Shown: positions 7,669-14,962 of the stretch, one piece after another | Layout: each line of letters starts with the position of its first letter | Numbering within the stretch: the first letter of the stretch is position 1 | From: an uncultured Prevotellaceae bacterium | GTDB taxonomy: Bacteria > Bacteroidota > Bacteroidia > Bacteroidales > Bacteroidaceae | DNA: 61,895 nucleotides | Assembly: GCA_900316505.1 (NCBI GenBank) | Contig: ONDH01000018.1 | Coordinates: 1 to 61,895, forward strand | Reading direction: 5' to 3' | The notes under the pieces: model-generated | Database searches by the model: none | The model's input: the letters and a program-made list of their open reading frames with translations, nothing else | Told to the model about the DNA's origin: nothing | Program-made: the position numbers and the translations under genes

Positions 7669-8334
7669 ATGGCCAAACAGGGATTGCTGAACAACATAAA
7701 ACATACAGGAAACGGTATCGACCAACTGAAACTATGGGGTGGCAACAACTATACCAACGAGGCTGGTTATGTAAACGAGCAAGCCGTAACTGATGGTCGC
7801 ATCGTCACCGCCAATGGTTCTGGATATCTTGAATTTACACGCGAGTTACTGAAAATGCTTGAGAACGACACACCTGAGATGATTGATGGCTGGTACACGT
7901 TCATGAGTGACGGACTGGTAAAATTGTACTCACCTCGTCCTCGATTCAAATTCAACACCATCGGTCTTTTTACCAGCAACAATAAGGCCACTGTCAATTT
8001 CTACACAAAGACCTTCGGTTTCACTACCGATTGGGACAGCATCCAGCCTAACGTGGAGATGACGCTAGGCGACATGCGTATCATCCTCTATCCTCGTAAT
8101 GATTTCGAACAGATGGTATCGTATAAGTTTCAATATCCTGAAGGGTTCAATGGTACTGTAGAATTGGCATTTGACGTGCCCACCTTCGCTGATGTCGATA
8201 AAGAATACCAGCAGGCACTCACGAATGGTGCCGCCTCCGTTCTTCCCCCCACCACAGAGCCTTGGGGACAGCGTACTTGTTACGTTGCCGACCCCGACGG
8301 GAATCTGATAGAGATTGGCTCGTTCAATAAATAA
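7669..8334 (+). CDS. DJ-1/PfpI C-terminal part fused to a VOC (glyoxalase-like) domain
   Basis: 221 residues if translation starts at ATG 7669, a few codons after the in-frame nucleophile cysteine codon (7651-7653). Residues 1-90 are the C-terminal half of DJ-1/PfpI (NNIKHTGNG, AVTDGRIVTANGSGYLEF). Residues 95-221 are a full vicinal-oxygen-chelate domain (FNTIGLFTSNNKATVNFYTK, then YVADPDGNLIEIGS), the fold of glyoxalase I and bleomycin-resistance proteins. The ancestral gene was probably one DJ-1-VOC fusion of about 330 residues beginning at 7383. Whether the VOC part is still translated is unclear. Last gene of the operon from 6009, followed by the hairpin at 8338. Confidence 0.65.
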   Translation: MAKQGLLNNIKHTGNGIDQLKLWGGNNYTNEAGYVNEQAVTDGRIVTANGSGYLEFTRELLKMLENDTPEMIDGWYTFMSDGLVKLYSPRPRFKFNTIGLFTSNNKATVNFYTKTFGFTTDWDSIQPNVEMTLGDMRIILYPRNDFEQMVSYKFQYPEGFNGTVELAFDVPTFADVDKEYQQALTNGAASVLPPTTEPWGQRTCYVADPDGNLIEIGSFNK

Positions 8335-8337
8335 CTC

Positions 8338-8354
8338 AACTTTCGGAAGTTTTT
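8338..8354 (+). terminator. Small intrinsic terminator
   Basis: AACTT-TCGG-AAGTT is a 5-bp stem with a TCGG tetraloop followed by a T run, 4 nt after the VOC stop codon. Confidence 0.6.
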
Positions 8355-8387
8355 AACGTATTCATTTTTTGCCCTCATTCATCAAAA

Positions 8388-8454
8388 CATTCGTCACAAA
8401 ACCATACAGAATATCCCAGAAATTTGCAGAGATGTATTTTTCGCTGTATCTTTG
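8388..8454 (+). promoter_or_regulatory. Promoter with conserved upstream block, copy 2
   Basis: The -7 element TATCTTTG is at 8447-8454 and a -33 TTTG is at 8423-8426. The region 8388-8426 repeats the block at 5950-5988 with about four mismatches and the same spacing to the -7 element, suggesting that the HEAT and GNAT operons are co-regulated. Confidence 0.7.
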
Positions 8455-8486
8455 CAAATAAAAATGACAATATCATAGACCGAACA

Positions 8487-9368
8487 ATGAACATCAGATT
8501 AGAACAGACAAAAGATTTCCGTGAGGTGGAGAACCTGACACGAGAGGCATTCTGGAATGTTTACCGTCCTGGATGCACAGAGCATTACGTGCTCAATCAG
8601 TATCGGACAAATCCTGACTTCATACCAGAGCTTGACTTTGTGATGGAGGAAGACAATAAGATGATAGGTCACGTCATGTTTTCAAAGGCAGAGATCATCC
8701 TTGATGATGGTTCCCGTTTCCCTTCTTGGACATTTGGTCCCATCAGCATCCACCCCGACTATAAACGCAAGGGGTATGGACTCAAGTTGCTGCAATATGC
8801 CTTGGAGAAAGCCAAGGAAATGGGAATCGGACTGCTACAGATGGAAGGCAATATCGAGTTCTACAAGCATGCAGGCTTCGACCTCGCCAGCAAGATGAGG
8901 ATTCACTATCATGCTGAGCCGAGAGAGGCAGAAGTGCCTTATTTCCTTGCCCAAGAACTGATACCCGGCTATTGGGGCCATCGTGAGGGCATCTATTGTC
9001 CTCCCAAGGGCTATTTCGTAGCTGATGAGCATCCTGAGGCCTTCGAGGCATACGAAGCCACCTTCCCACAGAAGAAGAAAGCATTCCAAGAGGGCCAACT
9101 GCCTCAGTTCTGTCAGAGTTGCGGTATGCCGCTCACCAAGAAGGAAGATTGTGGCACAAATGCCGATGGCAGTACAAACTTCGACTACTGTCAGTATTGT
9201 TACAAAGACGGCAAATTCCTGCAAGACTGCACCATGGACGAGATGATTGAGCACTGCTCGCAGTTCATCGACGAAGTGAACAAGAACATGCCGAAGCCAA
9301 TGACTAAGGAAGAATACAAGCAGATGATGCAAGGTTTCTTCCCCATGCTAAAACGCTGGAGGAGATGA
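8487..9368 (+). CDS. GNAT acetyltransferase fused to a C-terminal zinc ribbon
   Basis: 293 residues from ATG 8487 (an in-frame upstream extension to 8424 would overlap the promoter and is not favoured). Residues 1-140 are a GNAT domain: ISIHPDYKRKGYGLKLL is the acetyl-CoA pyrophosphate loop and NIEFYKHAGFDLASK is the final strand region. Residues about 210-290 hold a zinc ribbon (QFCQSCGMPLTKKEDCGT, then DYCQYCYKDG) of the putative zinc-ribbon family often attached to small-molecule enzymes. It acts in the cytosol on an unknown amine substrate. The stop overlaps the DUF3795 start (ATGA), so the two are translationally coupled. Confidence 0.85.
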   Translation: MNIRLEQTKDFREVENLTREAFWNVYRPGCTEHYVLNQYRTNPDFIPELDFVMEEDNKMIGHVMFSKAEIILDDGSRFPSWTFGPISIHPDYKRKGYGLKLLQYALEKAKEMGIGLLQMEGNIEFYKHAGFDLASKMRIHYHAEPREAEVPYFLAQELIPGYWGHREGIYCPPKGYFVADEHPEAFEAYEATFPQKKKAFQEGQLPQFCQSCGMPLTKKEDCGTNADGSTNFDYCQYCYKDGKFLQDCTMDEMIEHCSQFIDEVNKNMPKPMTKEEYKQMMQGFFPMLKRWRR

Positions 9369-9751
9369 ATATACTGATAGCATGCTGTGGCATCAACTGC
9401 GAGACCTGTGAAGCTCGCATTGCCACGATCAAGAATGACGACAAAATGCGCGTTGAGGTTGCGAAGAAGTGGTGTGAGATGAATCACACTGACCAGATCA
9501 CGCCTGAAAGTATAAATTGCGCAGGGTGCCGAGTAGATGGACCGAAGTTCTACTTCTGTAGCCACATGTGCGAGGTGCATAAATGTGTAGCCGCCAAAGG
9601 TTACGAAACCTGTGGCAACTGCCCTGATAAGAACTCGTGCAAAAAAGTTGGTGCTATATGGGAAAACTGTGCCGAGGCAAAGAAAAATTTGGATGATTAT
9701 TTGTATCTTTGCCACCGATATGAAGAAGATACTGAAAGTGGACAATCCTAA
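9365..9751 (+). CDS. DUF3795 cysteine-rich protein
   Basis: 128 residues with many paired cysteines (CCGINCETCEAR, CAGCRVDG, CSHMCEVHKC, CGNCPDKNSCKK), the pattern of the DUF3795 family. This probably binds zinc or an Fe-S cluster; the function is unknown. It starts within the GNAT stop codon (4-nt overlap). Its last 32 nt overlap the start of the next AraC gene, and its 3' end contains that gene's -7 element (9704-9711). Confidence 0.85.
   Translation: MNILIACCGINCETCEARIATIKNDDKMRVEVAKKWCEMNHTDQITPESINCAGCRVDGPKFYFCSHMCEVHKCVAAKGYETCGNCPDKNSCKKVGAIWENCAEAKKNLDDYLYLCHRYEEDTESGQS
9704..9711 (+). promoter_or_regulatory. -7 promoter element inside the DUF3795 gene (TATCTTTG)
   Basis: A perfect TATCTTTG followed by CC lies inside coding sequence, only 8 nt before the AraC ATG at 9720. 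The AraC mRNA from here would have essentially no 5' leader. Confidence 0.6.
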
Positions 9752-10613
9752 CGACTATGCCCAGTTTGTGGATGCACCGGTGTTGCACCCGCTCTTGAGC
9801 ATTATCCACTATGACGAGTTGGAACCCTTCCGTCATAGCCTGAACAACTATGGCGTGTATGGGCTTTTCATTCAGCGGCAGTTTCCCCACAATCTCTCCT
9901 ATGGCATGCGGAAACTGCAGGTGAGCGATGCCTCAATCATTGCCGTTGAGCCTGGACAGATAGGAGGACTGGAAGACAACGGCGAGCGCATCACGCTGAG
10001 CGGATGGGTACTGCTGTGGTCGCCCGAACTGCTGCACGGTTCTGAATTGGAACACCAGATAGACCGCTACCAGTTCTTCTCCTACTTCTTCACCGAGACA
10101 CTGCGAATGGAACCCGACGAATGGCTCTGCATCACACAGCTGGTCATTCAGATGCGTCAGGAGGTGCAGACACACGACGACTCGCCATCATTGAGAAGTG
10201 TCCTGTTGGGTTATCTGCACCTGATTTTGGAATACTGCAACCGCATTTATTTGCGTCAGATTTCGGAAGACGACAAAGACGGCAACGATGTGCTCAAACG
10301 CTTTCACAACCTGTTGCAGACCTATTTTCGCGAAAACCGCCAACTCTCCCACGGTCTGCCCACCGTCAACTATTGCGCCTCAGAGCTGGCATATTCCCCC
10401 CGCTACTTTGGCGACATTATCCGCAAAGCCACAGGCGGCACAGCTATCGGCTATATACATAATTATATTATCAATCAGGCGAAAAATCTGCTGATGCAAG
10501 GTCACAACATCAGCGAGACCTCCCGACTCCTCGGTTTCGATTTTCCTCACCACTTCACCCGCCTTTTCAAACGCATGACGGGCATCACTCCCAGCGAGTT
10601 TTTAGGGAAATAA
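9720..10613 (+). CDS. AraC-family transcriptional regulator
   Basis: 297 residues from ATG 9720 (MKKILKVDNPNDYAQF). An earlier in-frame ATG at 9612 would give a tail that does not fit the family and lies upstream of the promoter. The N-terminal half is a cupin-like sensor (LQVSDASIIAVEPGQIGG). The C-terminal 100 residues are an AraC DNA-binding domain (CASELAYSPRYFGDIIRKA, NISETSRLLGFDFPHHFTRLF, GITPSEFLG). It overlaps DUF3795 by 32 nt and may control the neighbouring GNAT operon or the methyltransferase; the target is not shown by sequence. Confidence 0.9.
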   Translation: MKKILKVDNPNDYAQFVDAPVLHPLLSIIHYDELEPFRHSLNNYGVYGLFIQRQFPHNLSYGMRKLQVSDASIIAVEPGQIGGLEDNGERITLSGWVLLWSPELLHGSELEHQIDRYQFFSYFFTETLRMEPDEWLCITQLVIQMRQEVQTHDDSPSLRSVLLGYLHLILEYCNRIYLRQISEDDKDGNDVLKRFHNLLQTYFRENRQLSHGLPTVNYCASELAYSPRYFGDIIRKATGGTAIGYIHNYIINQAKNLLMQGHNISETSRLLGFDFPHHFTRLFKRMTGITPSEFLGK

Positions 10614-10680
10614 CAGCTCACTTGCATAACCCTGTTTTTGCAACCACAAAAACAAGACACTTACATTCAGTAATATGTAC

Positions 10681-10851
10681 GATGGACGATGGACGATGGA
10701 CGATGGACGATGGACGATGAGCCATCCGGTTCGTAACATCGCGTCAGCCCCAACATCGTACATCGTACATCTAACATCGTACATCGTACATCCAACATCG
10801 TACATCCAACATCGTACATCCAACATCGTACATCTATCATCGTACATCCAA
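10681..10851. repeat. Composite heptamer element: GATGGAC array, core, CATCGTA array
   Basis: Six 7-nt units of GATGGAC type (10681-10722) run into a 29-nt core (10721-10749), then fourteen units alternating CATCGTA, CATCCAA and CATCTAA (10754-10851). Read on the minus strand, the core starts GGCTGACGCGATG and ends CCGGATGGC. The same core, with different heptamers around it, is at 26176-26205. The element fills most of the gap between the AraC and methyltransferase genes. Confidence 0.85.
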
Positions 10852-10950
10852 TAATACTCACTGTAGGGTAATCATTTGTGGTGTCAAAATCATGGGTGTA
10901 GTGCTGAAAAACACTCGATTTTGAGTATTGCGCCCCTTGTTTATTCGCTG

Positions 10951-10958
10951 TACCTTTG
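10951..10958 (+). promoter_or_regulatory. -7 promoter element (TACCTTTG)
   Basis: TACCTTTG lies 38 nt before the methyltransferase ATG at 10997. Confidence 0.7.
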
Positions 10959-10996
10959 CAACGCAATTCAATCAACCAATAAAAGTATTTGTTATT

Positions 10997-11608
10997 ATGG
11001 GATTACTCAGTAAGTTTTTCACCAATTGCGCCCATCCGAAGGGAGGTATGGGGCGTGCGATGCTTAAGTTTATGAATTGGTGCCATGCACTACTGACGAA
11101 TTGGGGATTGTCGTTCGTGGAGATTAAGGACGGATGGACAATGCTCGACATCGGTTGTGGCGGAGGAGCCACGTTGCAGCGTCTTTTGAAACGAAGTGAA
11201 AACGGTAAGGTGTACGGTATCGACATTTCGGAAGAGAGTGTGGCTAAGGCAAAGAAAGTCAATGCTGAGGTGCTTGACAAGCAGGTGTTTGTCTGTCAAG
11301 GCAGTGCCGAGAAGTTGCCATACGAGAACGGGATGTTTGACCTTGTGACCGCAGTGGAGACGGTGTATTTCTGGCCTCATCTGCCCGACTGCCTGCAGGA
11401 GGTGCGCCGTGTGCTGAAACATGGCGGTCACTTCGCCATCATGGTGGAGGTGGTTGACAACGATTCCAAGTGGACAAACGTGGTGAATGGCATGACTGCC
11501 TATTCGCCAGAACAGCTGAAGGACATGTTGGATGAGGCAGGTTTCATCCATACCGAAAGCCATAGCAGAAAGCCATCGTATGCAACAATCGTAGGTATGA
11601 ATCCCTAA
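10997..11608 (+). CDS. Class I SAM-dependent methyltransferase
   Basis: 203 residues from ATG 10997; the longer frame back to 10928 would span the promoter. Motif I is MLDIGCGGGATLQRL, motif II region VYGIDISEESVAKA, motif III FDLVTAVETVYFW, and a late LKHGGHFAIMVEV strand: a complete Methyltransf_11/25 fold. The substrate is probably a small molecule. It appears as a single-gene transcript between the heptamer element and the calycin gene. Confidence 0.88.
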   Translation: MGLLSKFFTNCAHPKGGMGRAMLKFMNWCHALLTNWGLSFVEIKDGWTMLDIGCGGGATLQRLLKRSENGKVYGIDISEESVAKAKKVNAEVLDKQVFVCQGSAEKLPYENGMFDLVTAVETVYFWPHLPDCLQEVRRVLKHGGHFAIMVEVVDNDSKWTNVVNGMTAYSPEQLKDMLDEAGFIHTESHSRKPSYATIVGMNP

Positions 11609-11665
11609 CGTGTTGCTGCATGCTTTTACTCATTTTAAGGTATTGTGCGAACTGCGAAATCGCCG

Positions 11666-11673
11666 TACCTTTG
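11666..11673 (+). promoter_or_regulatory. -7 promoter element (TACCTTTG)
   Basis: TACCTTTG lies 56 nt before the calycin-like lipoprotein start at 11730. Confidence 0.65.
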
Positions 11674-11729
11674 CACTCGCAAAGATGGAGGCAAAATAAT
11701 TCTTATCATATTAATTCTAAGGTAAAAAA

Positions 11730-12596
11730 ATGAAGAAACTATTATTTTCTATGGCAGCAGCGCTGATGCTGATGTCTGTGTTCACCTCTTGTTCTGACGA
11801 TAATAATGACGGAGGTTTTCAGTTTAACGAACAAACGTACAACGCATGGAGCAAAGTCGTGTTCGCTTATGGCAGCATGTATGATGCAGGCGAGACGCTC
11901 AAGGTGAGCCTGAGTCAACTCACATTCCATTCTGCACAGTGGGGTGACGGCACTTTCACGGTGAGCGAGTTCAAGCAGAACGAGGATGGCAGTTTTGCAG
12001 TGGTTGGCACGGGCAAGGTCACCATTGCTGGTCATGGCGGCACCAAGGATTATGATGCCACTGTGAACGGCACCATTGGCAAGAGTGCCCAGACCTTTGT
12101 CATCACGTTGCCTTCTGTGATGGGTGGCACGGTGCTGAACGTGACTGCTGGAGAGATTCCTGCTGCAGCTGCTGTCGATGGCACTTACACGGGTGGCACT
12201 TATGCGAACAGCAAATACTTCCAGCACTATCAGCCCACAAAGGATGAGAAGGTGACACTCAAGGCAAGCAATGCGCTCGATGCCGTTGCAATCGGTTACA
12301 CTTCTGCCACATGGGGTGATTTCACTTTCGAGAACGTGACTGTTGCCAAGGGTGCTGACGGCACTTACACCCTCTCTGGCGAAGGCAAGACACTGATGCC
12401 CGGTATGAAAGGCGGCACGTCAGAATATGCCAGCACGTTCGAAGGCACCGTGAATGGAAAGACGCTTGTTGCCACGTTCGCTGTGCCGGGTGTGATGGGT
12501 GGCACCACCGTGTATTTCAATGCTGCTGACTTCGACGATGTGTTCGAAGCAGCCAATGCCGAGAAGGAGGGAACTGAAGGAGAAGGTGGCGTATGA
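11730..12596 (+). CDS. Calycin-like beta-barrel lipoprotein (two domains)
   Basis: 288 residues. The lipoprotein signal MKKLLFSMAAALMLMSVFTSC is followed by two homologous beta-rich halves. Both contain the pattern W-GDxTF..V, G-G(T)..Y-A/D-TxxGT and a closing PSVMGGTVLNV or PGVMGGTTVYFNA strand, at about 75-150 and 195-270, matching Bacteroidales calycin-like lipoproteins. The function is unknown; a periplasmic or surface ligand-binding role is likely. Just past the stop another frame reads YELENGEIIYVPE, which could be the original C-terminus lost to a small frameshift. Confidence 0.75.
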   Translation: MKKLLFSMAAALMLMSVFTSCSDDNNDGGFQFNEQTYNAWSKVVFAYGSMYDAGETLKVSLSQLTFHSAQWGDGTFTVSEFKQNEDGSFAVVGTGKVTIAGHGGTKDYDATVNGTIGKSAQTFVITLPSVMGGTVLNVTAGEIPAAAAVDGTYTGGTYANSKYFQHYQPTKDEKVTLKASNALDAVAIGYTSATWGDFTFENVTVAKGADGTYTLSGEGKTLMPGMKGGTSEYASTFEGTVNGKTLVATFAVPGVMGGTTVYFNAADFDDVFEAANAEKEGTEGEGGV

Positions 12597-12663
12597 ACTG
12601 GAGAATGGTGAGATAATTTATGTGCCAGAATAACAGTTCCGTCAGAATGTAACCACGCAAAAT

Positions 12664-14031
12664 CTACTTTCCCACGCAGAAGTGGCTGAAGATGTTGTTG
12701 AGGGTTTCCTGGGGGGTGATGGAGCCTCCGGTGATGTCGGAAAGATTGGAGAGGACGAGGTGGAGGTCTTCGGCGAGGAGGTCGCCGCTGAGCGATGATT
12801 GCAGTCCGTCAAGGACACGAAGCAGATTGTGATGTGCGTGAGAAAGGGCATCGTAGTGGCGAGCTGAAGTGACGATGACATCGTTTTCATTATACTCTGG
12901 GATGTTGGCGGCAGAATAGATGGCACGTTCAAGCGTTTCTATGTTCTCGCTGTTCTTTGCACTAATGGCAATTGCATTAAGTTGGGAGTCATGAGAATAA
13001 GGATGTATATCGGCTTTATTCCAGATGATGATGAGGGATTTACCTTCTGTACGATGACGGATGTGGTCTATTTCTGCCGCAGTGGGAATTTCGTCTATCA
13101 CCCAAAGAATGATTTTTGCTTTTTCCATTGCCTGATATGTACGGTCGATGCCGATGCGCTCAACCGTATCGTCTGTCTGACGAATACCTGCAGTGTCAAT
13201 GATACGGAAGCAGATGCCATTCAAGAGCATCGTGTCTTCAACAGTGTCGCGGGTCGTGCCGTGCACATCGGATACGATAGCGCGGTCATCATTCAGCAAA
13301 CGGTTCAGGAGGGTTGACTTGCCCACGTTGGTTTTGCCCACAATGGCAACAGGAATGCCATTCTTCAGAGCCTGCCCGGTTTCGAACGACTGAGCGAGAC
13401 GTACGATACGCCGATCTATCGTCTGAGCCAATTGCAGGAGTTCTGTGCGGTCGGCAAATTCAAGGTCTTCGTGGTCGGAGAAGTCGAGTTCCAGTTCGAG
13501 GAGAGAGGTGAGTTTGAGCAGTTGCTCGCGCAGGGTGGCGAGTTCTGTTGAGAAGTGCCCGCGCAACTGACTCATGGCCATGTTGTGGGTTGCCTTGTTG
13601 GTGGAGGCTATGAGGTCTGCCACAGCTTCGGCTTGCGAGAGGTCGAGTTTGCCGTTGAGATAGGCGCGCTGGGTGTATTCGCCAGGATTTGCCATGCGGC
13701 ATCCGTTTTGCACCAGCAGTTCTAATACCTTATTTAATATATAGGAAGAGCCGTGACAGGAGATTTCGACAGAGTCTTCACTCGTGTAGGAGTGGGGGGC
13801 ACGGAACACGGACACCAGCACCTCGTCTATGACGCTGGTGCCATCGATGATGTGGGTGTAGTGGATGGTGTTAGCAGCGACAGTTTCGCAGCGCAATGAA
13901 CAAAGGGTGCTGACGATGGCAAAGGTCTGAGGACCTGAGACGCGGATGATGCCGATGGCTCCACCGGGAGCGGTTGCCAGGGCGCAGATGGTATCTTGTG
14001 AATTGAGAATTGGCAATTGAGAATTGATCAT
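12664..14031 (-). CDS. mnmE: tRNA uridine-5-carboxymethylaminomethyl modification GTPase MnmE
   Basis: 455 residues, normal length. With MnmG, MnmE adds the aminomethyl group to U34 of several tRNAs. The N-terminal formyl-THF domain (DTICALATAPGGAIGIIRVSG), helical region, GTPase G1 (GKTNVGKSTLLNRLL), G2 (TTRDTVED), G3 (DTAG), G4 (NKAD) and the C-terminal CVGK with the catalytic cysteine are all present. The start at 14031 overlaps the upstream stop (TAATG). The first dozen residues (MINSQLPILNSQ) are encoded by a heptamer array and do not belong to the conserved family. Confidence 0.97.
   Translation of the reverse strand: MINSQLPILNSQDTICALATAPGGAIGIIRVSGPQTFAIVSTLCSLRCETVAANTIHYTHIIDGTSVIDEVLVSVFRAPHSYTSEDSVEISCHGSSYILNKVLELLVQNGCRMANPGEYTQRAYLNGKLDLSQAEAVADLIASTNKATHNMAMSQLRGHFSTELATLREQLLKLTSLLELELDFSDHEDLEFADRTELLQLAQTIDRRIVRLAQSFETGQALKNGIPVAIVGKTNVGKSTLLNRLLNDDRAIVSDVHGTTRDTVEDTMLLNGICFRIIDTAGIRQTDDTVERIGIDRTYQAMEKAKIILWVIDEIPTAAEIDHIRHRTEGKSLIIIWNKADIHPYSHDSQLNAIAISAKNSENIETLERAIYSAANIPEYNENDVIVTSARHYDALSHAHHNLLRVLDGLQSSLSGDLLAEDLHLVLSNLSDITGGSITPQETLNNIFSHFCVGK
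14001..14028. repeat. Heptamer array inside the mnmE start region
   Basis: Four 7-nt units (AATTGAG, AATTGGC, AATTGAG, AATTGAT) encode residues 2-10 or so of MnmE on the minus strand, directly after the start codon. A change of one unit would shift the reading frame from this ATG. Confidence 0.85.
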
Positions 14032-14906
14032 TAGATGCGGTCTAACACTTTTACAATGAGGGTGTCGATGGTGTTCTTGTACTCCGTGTTCATCTCGGTG
14101 GTGTAGCGGTTGGCAATGACCATGCAGCAGGTCATGGCGCGATGGCCGAGCAGAGCGGAGAGACCCGCCACGGCAGAGCTTTCCATCTCGAAGTTGCAAA
14201 TACGAAGACCTTCATATTCAAAGGTTTCCACCTTCTTGTTCTGGTCGGGGTCTTGAATCTTCAGCCGAATCTGACGGCCTTGCGGGCCATAGAAACCGCC
14301 GCAGGCGATGGTGTAGCCACGCACCATATCACCTTGGGCAATCCGCTCAATCAGTTCTGCGTCGGCAACAGCCACATAGGGAGAGCCCTTGAGAGGACTC
14401 CAGTCCATGTGCTGCTTGAAAGCCTCCTCCATCGCCAAGTCGCACACCTCGTTGCGACCAGCATAGTAGTTAAGCAACCCGTCGAAACCTATGCTCTTCA
14501 CCGATGCGATAAACGACCCCGTGGGCGTGAAGGGCTGGAGGCCGCCACAAGTGCCAATGCGTACGATGGTCAAGGTGCGGTGTTCGTCCTTTTCCGTTCG
14601 CGTGTTGAAGTCGATGTTAGCCAGAGAGTCAAGTTCGGTCAGGACAATGTCGATGTTGTCGCATCCGATGCCCGTCGATAGCACCGTGATGCGTTTGCCC
14701 TGATAGGTGCCCGTGATGCTGTGGAACTCGCGGCTGCTCACCTCACATTCCCGTTCGGAGAAATGAGCAGCCACAGTCGAAACTCTTCCAGGGTCGCCCA
14801 CCAGAATGACGCGGTCAGCCAGTTGTTCGGGACGCAGGTGCAGATGGAAAGCAGAACCGTCTTCATTGATGATGAGTTCTGAAGGGGGAAAGAATTTCTT
14901 GGCCAT
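14031..14906 (-). CDS. Nucleoside phosphorylase (uridine phosphorylase-like)
   Basis: 291 residues from the ATG at 14906 (MAKKFFPPSELIINEDG; an ATG three codons upstream at 14915 is possible). PNP_UDP_1 fold: ILVGDPGRVSTVAAHF binds phosphate, IVRIGTCGGLQPFTPTGS is the central glycine-rich motif, and ICNFEMESSAVAGLSALLG carries the ribose-binding Glu. It splits nucleosides with phosphate in pyrimidine salvage; uridine specificity is inferred. Its stop overlaps the mnmE start by 1 nt. No own promoter was recognised in 14907-14962, so it may be read from the membrane-protein genes upstream. Confidence 0.88.
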   Translation of the reverse strand: MAKKFFPPSELIINEDGSAFHLHLRPEQLADRVILVGDPGRVSTVAAHFSERECEVSSREFHSITGTYQGKRITVLSTGIGCDNIDIVLTELDSLANIDFNTRTEKDEHRTLTIVRIGTCGGLQPFTPTGSFIASVKSIGFDGLLNYYAGRNEVCDLAMEEAFKQHMDWSPLKGSPYVAVADAELIERIAQGDMVRGYTIACGGFYGPQGRQIRLKIQDPDQNKKVETFEYEGLRICNFEMESSAVAGLSALLGHRAMTCCMVIANRYTTEMNTEYKNTIDTLIVKVLDRI

Positions 14907-14962
14907 AGCTATCAAAATGTTAGGATGAATGAATGGGATGGGTTAGGCTAAAGCCCACTACC

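Noticed and set aside
10681..10851. CRISPR array
   Set aside because: The repeats are 7 nt and contiguous, with no spacers and no cas genes in the window.
10602..10975. Overlapping minus-strand ORFs of 81 and 102 codons
   Set aside because: They are translations of the CATCGTA/GATGGAC arrays (MYDVRCTMYDV), not proteins.
12597..12650. Separate small gene after the calycin-like lipoprotein
   Set aside because: YELENGEIIYVPE is too short and lacks its own start; at most it is a lost C-terminus.
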